64,000 nucleotides of DNA, taken from positions 806,001-870,000 of the forward strand of contig OZ037909.1 of the NCBI GenBank assembly GCA_964035575.1. The letters are read 5' to 3'. Below, in pieces: positions 15,001 to 24,764 of the stretch. A program made the translations under genes and the position numbers. Source of the stretch: Rhynchopus sp. YZ270_cl-10 (lineage: Eukaryota; Euglenozoa; Diplonemea; Diplonemida; Diplonemidae). The notes under the pieces are model-generated. The model searched no databases, had not been told where the DNA came from, and was given only the letters and a program-made list of their open reading frames with translations. Within the stretch, counting starts at the first letter, position 1, and the number at the start of each line of letters is the position of its first letter.

Positions 15001-15900
15001 ACTTTTCAACGCGCTGTTTTCGTGCGTATGAAACGGGTGCTTTTCAACGCGTTGTTTTCGTGCGTATGAAACGGACGCTTTTCAACTCGTTGTTTTCGTG
15101 CGTATGAAACGGACGCTTATCAACGCGTTGTTTTCGTGCGTATGAAACGGACGCTTTTCAACGCGTTGTTTTCGTGCGTATGAAACGGACGCTTTTCAAC
15201 GCGCTGATTTCGTGCGTATGAAACGGGTGCTTTTCAACGCGCTGTTTTCGTGCGTATGAAACGGACGCTTTTCAACGCGTTGTTTTCGTGCGTATGAAAC
15301 GGACGCTTATCAACGCGTTGTTTTCGTGCGTATGAAACGGACGCTTTTCAACGCGTTGTTTTCGTGCGCATGAAACGGACACTTTTCAACGCGCTGTTTT
15401 CGTGCGTATGAAACGGACGCTTTTCAACGCGTTGTTTTCGTGCGTATGAAACGGGCGCTTTTCAACGCGCTGTTTTCGTGCGTATGAAACGGGCGCTTTT
15501 CAACGCGGTGTTTTCGTGCGTATGAAACGGGCGCTTTTCAACGCGTTGTTTTCGTGCGTATGTAACGGACGCTTTTCAACGCGCTGTTTTCGTGCGTATG
15601 AAACGGGCGCTTTTAAACGCGCTGTTTTCGTGCGTATGAAACGGGCGCTTTTCAACGCGCTGTTTTCGTGCGTATGAAACGGGCGCTTTTCAACGCGCTG
15701 TTTTCGTGCGTATGAAACGGGCGCTTTTCAACGCGCTGTTTTCGTGCGTATGAAACGGACGCTTTTCAACGCGTTGTTTTCGTGCGTATGAAACGGGTGC
15801 TTTTCAACGCGTTGTTTTCGTGCGTATGAAACGGACGCTTTTCAACGCGCTGTTTTCGTGCGTATGAAACGGGCGCTTTTCAACTCGCTGTTTTCGTGCG
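1..15900. repeat. 38-bp CpG-rich satellite array, left block
   Basis: This block is about 418 head-to-tail copies of a 38-bp monomer whose core reads TTTTCGTGCGTATGAAACGG, followed by a variable GCGC/ACGC/ACAC/TGCTTTTCAA part and CGCGTTG or CGCGCTG. The monomer contains several CpGs, unlike the flanking DNA. Since 38 is not a multiple of 3 and each unit carries a TGA, no long reading frame survives. Rare variants mark larger units. GCTGATTTC recurs at about 2588, 6540 and 10492 (3952 bp = 104 monomers each). GCGAATG with GGGTGC recurs at 1801 and 5639 (101 monomers). The monomer order after 6540 repeats after 9048 (66 monomers) for at least 15 units. A monomer with a single-base deletion near 14200 shifts the phase. 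The left end lies outside the window. No coding function is proposed; a centromeric, subtelomeric or heterochromatic role is possible but not shown. Confidence 0.98.
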
Positions 15901-16308
15901 CAGTGCTACCAACGCGACAAGAGATTCTAGTCGCGCGACAAAGTGCCACTTGTCGCGCTGTCGCGCCCAAAAAAAAATTTTTTTTTCGACATCACAAAAA
16001 TTTTCACCAAAAAAAAAAAAAATTTTTTTTTTTGGGTGTGGGCGATTTTGGAAAAAAAAATCCAAAAAAAAAAATCCAGAAAAAACCATCGCAGACGGTA
16101 CAGTAGCGACGTAAGCAAAAGCCATCATTTTTTGACCAAAATTTTGCTAAGTACCCGGAAAAAACGCGATTTTTCCTAACAAAAAAAAAAAAAAAAGTGT
16201 CTCAAAATGGAAAAAAAAAATTTTCGATTTTTGCGACAACTCATTTTGTCGCGCTGTCGCGGGTGGTTTGTCGCGAGTCGCGCGCGACTTGTCGCGTTGG
16301 TAGCACTG
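15901..16308. mobile_element. hAT-like non-autonomous DNA element (MITE) inserted in the satellite
   Basis: This 408-bp insertion interrupts a satellite monomer. Its ends are perfect inverted repeats of 21 bp beginning CAGTGCTACCAACGCGACA. It is flanked on both sides by TCGTGCG, which occurs once in the intact monomer, so this is a 7-bp target duplication (8 bp with one mismatch). The CAGTG terminus and the 7-8 bp duplication resemble hAT-superfamily elements. Subterminal TCGCGCTGTCGCG motifs lie near both ends. The middle consists of long A and T runs with no credible transposase frame; short frames there are low-complexity. It must have been mobilised in trans. Only one copy is visible, so it appears younger than most of the array's amplification. 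A CACTA-type element is less likely because those duplicate 3 bp. Confidence 0.88.
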
Positions 16309-19300
16309 TCGTGCGTATGAAACGGGTGCTTTTCAACGCGCTGTTTTCGTGCGTATGAAACGGACGCTTTTCAACGCGCTGTTTTCGTGCGTATGAAACG
16401 GGCGCTTTTCAACGCGGTGTTTTCGTGCGTATGAAACGGACGCTTTTCAACGCGCTGTTTTCGTGCGTATGAAACGGGCGCTTTTAAACGCGCTGTTTTC
16501 GTGCGTATGAAACGGGCGCTTTTCAACGCGCTGTTTTCGTGCGTATGAAACGGGCGCTTTTCAACGCGCTGTTTTCGTGCGTATGAAACGGGTGCTTTTC
16601 AACGCGTTGTTTTCGTGCGTATGAAACGGACGCTTTTCAACGCGCTGTTTTCGTGCGTATGAAACGGGCGCTTTTCAACGCGCTGTTTTCGTGCGTATGA
16701 AACGGGCGCTTTTCAACGCGCTGTTTTCGTGCGTATGAAACGGGTGCTTTTCAACGCGTTGTTTTCGTGCGTATGAAACGGACGCTTTTCAACGCGTTGT
16801 TTTCGTGCGTATGAAACGGACGCTTTTCAACGCGCTGTTTTCGTGCGTATGAAACGGACGCTTTTCAACGCGTTGTTTTCGTGCGTATGAAACGGGCGCT
16901 TTTCAACGCGTTGTTTTCGTGCGTATGAAACGGACACTTTTCAACGCGCTGTTTTCGTGCGTATGAAACGGGCGCTTTTCAACGCGCTGTTTTCGTGCGT
17001 ATGAAACGGACGCTTTTCAACGCGTTGTTTTCGTGCGTATGAAACGGACGCTTTTCAACGCGCTGATTTCGTGCGTATGAAACGGGCGCTTTTCAACGCG
17101 CTGTTTTCGTGCGTATGAAACGGGCGCTTTTCAACGCGGTGTTTTCGTGCGTATGAAACGGGCGCTTTTCAACGCGTTGTTTTCGTGCGTATGAAACGGA
17201 CGCTTTTCAACGCGCTGTTTTCGTGCGTATGAAACGGGCGCTTTTCAACGCGCTGTTTTCGTGCGTATGAAACGGGCGCTTTTCAACGCGCTGTTTTCGT
17301 GCGTATGAAACGGACGCTTTTCAACGCGTTGTTTTCGTGCGTATGAAACGGGTGCTTTTCAACGCGTTGTTTTCGTGCGTATGAAACGGGCGCTTTTCAA
17401 CGCGGTGTTTTCGTGCGTATGAAACGGGCGCTTTTCAACGCGGTGTTTTCGTGCGTATGAAACGGACGCTTTTCAACGCGTTGTTTTCGTGCGTATGAAA
17501 CGGGCGCTTTTCAACGCGCTGTTTTCGTGCGTATGAAACGGGCGCTTTTCAACGCGGTGTTTTCGTGCGTATGAAACGGGCGCTTTTCAACGCGTTGTTT
17601 TCGTGCGTATGAAACGGGCGCTTTTCAACGCGCTGTTTTCGTGCGTATGAAACGGGCGCTTTTCAACGCGCTGTTTTCGTGCGTATGAAACGGGCGCTTT
17701 TAAACGCGCTGTTTTCGTGCGTATGAAACGGACGCTTTTCAACGCGCTGTTTTCGTGCGTATGAAACGGGCGCTTTTCAACGCGCTGTTTTCGTGCGTAT
17801 GAAACGGGTGCTTTTCAACGCGCTGTTTTCGTGCGTATGAAACGGACGCTTTTCAACGCGTTGTTTTCGTGCGTATGAAACGGACGCTTTTCAACGCGTT
17901 GTTTTCGTGCGTATGAAACTGGCGCTTATCAACGCGTTGTTTTCGTGCGTATGAAACGGACGCTTTTCAACGCGTTGTTTTCGTGCGTATGAAACTGGCG
18001 CTTATCAACGCGTTGTTTTCGTGCGTATGAAACGGACGCTTTTCAACGCGCTGTTTTCGTGCGTATGAAACGGGCGCTTTTCAACGCGTTGTTTTCGTGC
18101 GTATGAAACTGGCGCTTATCAACGCGTTGTTTTCGTGCGTATGAAACGGACGCTTTTCAACGCGCTGTTTTCGTGCGTATGAAACGGACGCTTTTCAACG
18201 CGTTGTTTTCGTGCGTATGAAACGGGCGCTTTTCAACGCGTTGTTTTCGTGCGTATGAAACGGACGCTTATCTACGCGTTGTTTTCGTGCGTATGAAACG
18301 GGCGCTTTTCAACGCGCTCTTTTCGTACGTATGAAACGACGCTTATCTACGCCTTGTTTTCGTGCGTATGAAACGGACGCTTATCAACGCGTTGTTTTCG
18401 TGCGTATGAAACGGACGCTTTTCAACGCGCTGTTTTCGTGCGTATGAAACGGGCGCTTTTCAACGCGCTCTTTTCGTGCGTATGAAACGGACGCTTTTCA
18501 ACGCGTTGTTTTCGTGCGTATGAAACGGACGCTTTTCAACGCGCTGTTTTCGTGCGTATGAAACGGACGCTTTTCAACGCGTTGTTTTCGTGCGTATGAA
18601 ACGGACGCTTTTCAACGCGTTGTTTTCGTGCGTATGAAACTGGCGCTTATCATCGCGTTGTTTTCGTGCGTATGAAACGGACGCTTTTCAACGCGTTGTT
18701 TTCGTGCGTATGAAACGGACGCTTATCAACGCGTTGTTTTCGTGCGTATGAAACGGGCGCTTTTCAACGCGTTGTTTTCGTGCGTATGAAACGGGCGCTT
18801 TTCAACGCGTTGTTTTCGTGCGTATGAAACTGGCGCTTATCAACGCGTTGTTTTCGTGCGTATGAAACGGACGCTTATCAACGCGTTGTTTTCGTGCGTA
18901 TGAAACGGGCGCTTTTCAACGCGTTGTTTTCGTGCGTATGAAACGGACGCTTTTCAACGCGTTGTTTTCGTGCGTATGAAACGGGCGCTTTTCAACGCGT
19001 TGTTTTCGTGCGTATGAAACGGGCGCTTTTCAACGCGTTGTTTTCGTGCGTATGAAACGGACGCTTATCAACGCGTTGTTTTCGTGCGTATGAAACGGGC
19101 GCTTTTCAACGCGCTGTTTTCGTGCGTATGAAACGGGCGCTTTTCAACGCGCTGTTTTCGTGCGTATGAAACGGGCGCTTTTCAACGCGTTGTTTTCGTG
19201 CGTATGAAACGGGCGCTTTTCAACGCGCTGTTTTCGTGCGTATGAAACGGGCGCTTTTCAACGCGTTGTATTCGTGCGTATGAAACGGACGCTTTTCAAC

Positions 19301-22300
19301 TCGCTGTTTTCGTGCGTATGAAACGGGCGCTTTTCAACGCGTTGTTTTCGTGCGTATGAAACGGACGCTTTTCAACGCGCTGTTTTCGTGCGTATGAAAC
19401 GGGCGCTTTTCAACGCGTTGTTTTCGTGCGTATGAAACGGGCGCTTTTCAACGCGTTGTTTTCGTGCGTATGAAACGGACGCTTTTCAACGCGCTGTTTT
19501 CGTGCGTATGAAACGGGCGCTTTTCAACGCGTTGTTTTCGTGCGTATGAAACGGACGCTTTTCAACTCGCTGTTTTCGTGCGTATGAAACGGGCGCTTAT
19601 CTACGCGTTGTTTTCGTGCGTATGAAACGGACGCTTTTCAACGCGCTGTTTTCGTGCGTATGAAACGGGCGCTTTTCAACGCGCTGTTTTCGTGCGTATG
19701 AAACGGACGCTTTTCAACGCGCTGTTTTCGTGCGTATGAAACGGACGCTTATCAACGCGTTGTTTTCGTGCGTATGAAACGGACGCTTTTCAACGCGTTG
19801 TTTTCGTGCGTATGAAACGGGTGCTTTTCAACGCGCTGTTTTCGTGCGTATGAAACGGGTGCTTTTCAACGCGCTGTTTTCGTGCGTATGAAACGGGCGC
19901 TTTTCAACGCGTTGTTTTCGTGCGTATGAAACGGGCGCTTTTCAACGCGTTGTTTTCGTGCGTATGAAACGGACGCTTATCAACGCGTTGTTTTCGTGCG
20001 TATGAAACGGACGCTTTTCAACGCGTTGTTTTCGTGCGTATGAAACGGGCGCTTTTCAACGCGCTGTTTTCGTGCGTATGAAACGGGCGCTTTTCCACGC
20101 GTTGTTTTCGTGCGTATGAAACGGGCGCTTTTCAACGCGCTGTTTTCGTGCGTATGAAACGGGCGCTTTTCAACGCGTTGTTTTCGTGCGTATGAAACGG
20201 GCGCTTTTCAACGCGCTGTTTTCGTGCGTATGAAACGGGCGCTTTTCAACGCGTTGTTTTCGTGCGTATGAAACGGGCGCTTTTCAACGCGTTGTTTTCG
20301 TGCGTATGAAACGGGCGCTTTTCAACGCGCTGTTTTCGTGCGTATGAAACGGGCGCTTTTCAACGCGCTGTTTTCGTGCGTATGAAACGGACGCTTTTCA
20401 ACGCGCTGTTTTCGTGCGTATGAAACGGGCGCTTTTCAACGCGCTGTTTTCGTGCGTATGAAACGGACGCTTTTCAACGCGCTGTTTTCGTGCGTATGAA
20501 ACGGGCGCTTTTCAACGCGCTGTTTTCGTGCGTATGAAACGGGCGCTTATCTACGCGTTGTTTTCGTGCGTATGAAACGGACGCTTTTCAACGCGCTGTT
20601 TTCGTGCGTATGAAACGGGCGCTTTTCAACGCGCTGTTTTCGTGCGTATGAAACGGACGCTTTTCAACGCGCTGTTTTCGTGCGTATGAAACGGGCGCTT
20701 TTCAACGCGCTGTTTTCGTGCGTATGAAACGGGTGCTTTTCAACGCGTTGTTTTCGTGCGTATGAAACTGGCGCTTATCAACGCGTTGTTTTCGTGCGTA
20801 TGAAACGGACGCTTTTCAACGCGTTGTTTTCGTGCGTATGAAACGGACGCTTTTCAACGCGTTGTTTTCGTGCGTATGAAACGGACGCTTTTCAACTCGC
20901 TGTTTTCGTGCGTATGAAACGGGCGCTTTTCAACGCGTTGTTTTCGTGCGTATGAAACTGGCGCTTATCAACGCGTTGTTTTCGTGCGTATGAAAAGGAC
21001 GCTTATCAACGCGTTGTTTTCGTGCGTATGAAACGGACGCTTTTCAACTCGCTGTTTTCGTGCGTATGAAACGGGCGCTTTTCAACGCGTTGTTTTCGTG
21101 CGTATGAAACTGGCGCTTATCAACGCGTTGTTTTCGTGCGTATGAAAAGGACGCTTATCAACGCGTTGTTTTCGTGCGTATGAAACGGGCGCTTTTCAAC
21201 GCGTTGTTTTCGTGCGTATGAAACGGGTGCTTTTCAACGCGCTGTTTTCGTGCGTATGAAACGGGTGCTTTTCAACGCGTTGTTTTCGTGCGTATGAAAC
21301 GGGCGCTTTTCAACGCGTTGTTTTCGTGCGTATGAAACGGACGCTTTTCAACGCGTTGTTTTCGTGCGTATGAAACGGACGCTTTTCAACGCGTTGTTTT
21401 CGTGCGTATGAAACGGACGCTTATCAACGCGTTGTTTTCGTGCGTATGAAACGGGCGCTTTTCAACGCGTTGTTTTCGTGCGTATGAAACGGGCGCTTTT
21501 CAACGCGCTGTTTTCGTGCGTATGAAACGGACGCTTATCAACGCGTTGTTTTCGTGCGTATGAAACGGACGCTTTTCAACGCGTTGTTTTCGTGCGTATG
21601 AAACGGGTGCTTTTCAACGCGCTGTTTTCGTGCGTATGAAACGGACGCTTTTCAACGCGCTGTTTTCGTGCGTATGAAACGGGCGCTTTTCAACGCGTTG
21701 TTTTCGTGCGTATGAAACGGACGCTTTTCAACGCGCTGTTTTCGTGCGTATGAAACGGACGCTTTTCAACGCGCTGTTTTCGTGCGTATGAAACGGGCGC
21801 TTTTCAACGCGTTGTTTTCGTGCGTAAGAAACGGACGCTTTTCAACGCGCTGTTTTCGTGCGTATGAAACGGGCGATTTTCAACCCATTGTTTTCGTGCG
21901 TATGAAACGGACGCTTTTCAACGCGTTGTTTTCGTGCGTATGAAACGGACGCTTTTCAACGCGTTGTTTTCGTGCGTATGAAACGGACGCTTATCAACGC
22001 GTTGTTTTCGTGCGTATGAAACGGGCGCTTTTCAACGCGTTGTTTTCGTGCGTATGAAACGGGCGCTTTTCAACGCGCTGTTTTCGTGCGTATGAAACGG
22101 GTGCTTTTCAACGCGCTGTTTTCGTGCGTATGAAACGGACGCTTTTCAACGCGTTGTTTTCGTGCGTATGAAACGGGTGCTTTTCAACGCGCTGTTTTCG
22201 TGCGTATGAAACGGACGCTTTTCAACGCGTTGTTTTCGTGCGTATGAAACGGGTGCTTTTCAACGCGCTGTTTTCGTGCGTATGAAACGGGCGCTTTTCA

Positions 22301-23453
22301 ACGCGTTGTTTTCGTGCGTATGAAACGGACGCTTTTCAACGCGTTGTTTTCGTGCGTATGAAACGGACGCTTATCAACGCGTTGTTTTCGTGTGTATGAA
22401 ACGGGCGCTTTTCAACGCGTTGTTTTCGTGCGTATGAAACGGGCGCTTTTCAACGCGCTGTTTTCGTGCGTATGAAACGGACGCTTATCAACGCGTTGTT
22501 TTCGTGCGTATGAAACGGACGCTTTTCAACGCGTTGTTTTCGTGCGTATGAAACGGGTGCTTTTCAACGCGCTGTTTTCGTGCGTATGAAACGGACGCTT
22601 TTCAACGCGCTGTTTTCGTGCGTATGAAACGGGCGCTTTTCAACGCGTTGTTTTCGTGCGTATGAAACGGACGCTTTTCAACGCGCTGTTTTCGTGCGTA
22701 TGAAACGGACGCTTTTCAACGCGCTGTTTTCGTGCGTATGAAACGGGCGCTTTTCAACGCGTTGTTTTCGTGCGTAAGAAACGGACGCTTTTCAACGCGC
22801 TGTTTTCGTGCGTATGAAACGGGCGATTTTCAACCCATTGTTTTCGTGCGTATGAAACGGACGCTTTTCAACGCGCTGTTTTCGTGCGTATGAAACGGGC
22901 GCTTTTCAACGCGTTGTTTTCGTGCGTAAGAAACGGACGCTTTTCAACGCGTTGTTTTCGTGCGTATGAAACGGACGCTTATCAACGCGTTGTTTTCGTG
23001 TGTATGAAACGGGCGCTTTTCAACGCGTTGTTTTCGTGCGTATGAAACGGGCGCTTTTCAACGCGCTGTTTTCGTGCGTATGAAACGGACGCTTATCAAC
23101 GCGTTGTTTTCGTGCGTATGAAACGGACGCTTTTCAACGCGTTGTTTTCGTGCGTATGAAACGGGTGCTTTTCAACGCGCTGTTTTCGTGCGTATGAAAC
23201 GGACGCTTTTCAACGCGCTGTTTTCGTGCGTATGAAACGGGCGCTTTTCAACGCGTTGTTTTCGTGCGTATGAAACGGACGCTTTTCAACGCGCTGTTTT
23301 CGTGCGTATGAAACGGACGCTTTTCAACGCGCTGTTTTCGTGCGTATGAAACGGGCGCTTTTCAACGCGTTGTTTTCGTGCGTAAGAAACGGACGCTTTT
23401 CAACGCGCTGTTTTCGTGCGTATGAAACGGGCGATTTTCAACCCATTGTTTTC
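16309..23453. repeat. 38-bp satellite array, right block and right boundary
   Basis: The array continues in phase after the insertion for about 188 monomers. Higher-order structure is clearest here. The odd monomer GGGCGATTTTCAACCCATTG occurs at 21871, 22821 and 23429, i.e. 25 and 16 monomers apart. A GTGTGTATG variant at about 22390 and 22999 is also 16 monomers apart, so whole blocks were copied. The last of these odd monomers runs to TTGTTTTC and then changes abruptly to unique AT-rich DNA at 23454, which is the right edge of the array. A monomer with a one-base deletion (CGTACGTATGAAACGACGC) at about 18324 matches the one at about 14186. Once the 408-bp insertion and its 7-bp duplication are subtracted, the two are 98 monomers apart. 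Confidence 0.98.
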
Positions 23454-23556
23454 ATATATCTGAACAAGTGTACGAAATTGATAAGTAGCACTTCCTTTCC
23501 GTGTTTGTGTCGTTTCTTTAGTTGAAAGTTGAAAAGTACTTACCGTAATAGTTGAT

Positions 23557-24312
23557 ATTCTGGGATGTAAAAATGTGACAAGGTTTAGATTTTCCCCCAA
23601 TTGTCTCTGTTTTGTTGCGTTCCAGAATTGTCCGGTAGGTTTTCCGGGTGCTTATTACTTTTTTGTGGGTCTGGGTGGTGGGGTGGGGCTGGTTGGCGGG
23701 GATCATACATTGCGCAAGTATGTATATATTTTTTTATTTGTTGGACATGTTTGAGTTTGCACGGAAGTGCATGGGTGAGGGAGGGGGGACGGTCGCACAG
23801 ACAATTCTGGGACGTAACAATGTCCCAAGTTTAAAAAAGTCCAAAATGTCTAGGGGAGCCAAAACCGGTAATTTTGGCTCCTTTTGATTTAAAATTGAAA
23901 TTTCTAAGTCTTTTTTGACCTACGACCCCGGCAATGCATTTTTTGGGACTATGTGGACTCAAATGAGCAAAAATTTTATACAAAATGCTGCCCGTTGGCA
24001 CATTTAAACGCACATTTTGTTGAAAATTGTCATTTTACACTGGATTTGCCTTTGCCATTTTCAGTTTTTTTGCAGATTTTTTTCAAAAAAAAAAATTGAA
24101 GAAAAAAGGCTCAAAAGTGCCTGAAACCCGGCGGAAAGTGATTTTTGGTGAGGTATATCGGGTAGTTTCATCTATGTTTGGGTTTTTTTGCCGAAAGGCG
24201 CCAAATTTTCCGAGCCAAATGAAGGAATAGCCGGTGCATAGGCTCCCCTAAAATGTCCCACTTTTGTTACGTCCCAGAATCTTTACGTCCCAAAAATTTT
24301 ACGTCCCAGAAT
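23557..24312. mobile_element. Nested inverted-repeat elements next to the satellite edge
   Basis: Two inverted-repeat pairs are nested. The inner pair is a perfect 16-bp repeat, ATTCTGGGACGTAACA at 23804-23819 and its complement at 24265-24280, bounding 477 bp. Similarity continues inward imperfectly (TCTAGGGGAGCC on the left, GGCTCCCCTA on the right). The outer pair, ATTCTGGGATGTAAAA at 23557 and TTTTACGTCCCAGAAT ending at 24312, has one mismatch. A third partial end, ACGTCCCAAAA, lies at 24285. The interior has no credible coding frame. This looks like a MITE inserted in or beside a relative, or tandem duplication of the ends. No clear target duplication was seen. Confidence 0.65.
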
Positions 24313-24764
24313 TCTTCCGATTACGGTATTTGACTCATTATGCATTCAGACTTGGCTTCTATGATTGTATGTCTGATTGGTCCGCCATTTTTGAACTTTA
24401 TCATTGCTTTTGTGTGATATTTGGGGTTTTTCCTGAGAAATGAAATATTTTTGTTAGATTTGTGTTGCGTAAAACTTCTAAATGTTGGGGAAGCTTACCA
24501 CGTTAGCCATCCTTGGATGCATTGTCACCTATGTACCCAAATAATGGACTTTGTGTAGCACATCCTTAAAGATATTTTTCTTCGTGGACCCCCCAATCCC
24601 CCCCCATCCCCTTTTACACAGAATGATGCGGAGTTGTAAAGTTTTTTTTTTTTGCCTCAAAAAGTGTTTGTGAATTTTATTGTTCCCCCAACCTTGTCCG
24701 TGAGTCTCATAACCCGCCTCACTATCCCCTTACGTATCAGGACGACGTTTCTACACAAGACAAT
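24313..24764. other. Gene-free spacer and 5' leader of the TBC gene
   Basis: No gene was recognised before the TBC start codon. The stretch includes a C-run near 24590-24612 and a T-run near 24641. A pyrimidine-containing stretch leads to the AG at 24739-24740, 24 nt before the ATG, a candidate spliced-leader acceptor. Confidence 0.5.

Noticed and set aside
15858-16179. Several short frames in the satellite insertion
   Set aside because: They are poly-Lys/poly-Phe readings of A and T runs inside a MITE.
1-23453. CRISPR-like regular repeats
   Set aside because: Repeats are contiguous 38-bp units with no unique spacers and no cas genes, in a eukaryotic intron-containing context.
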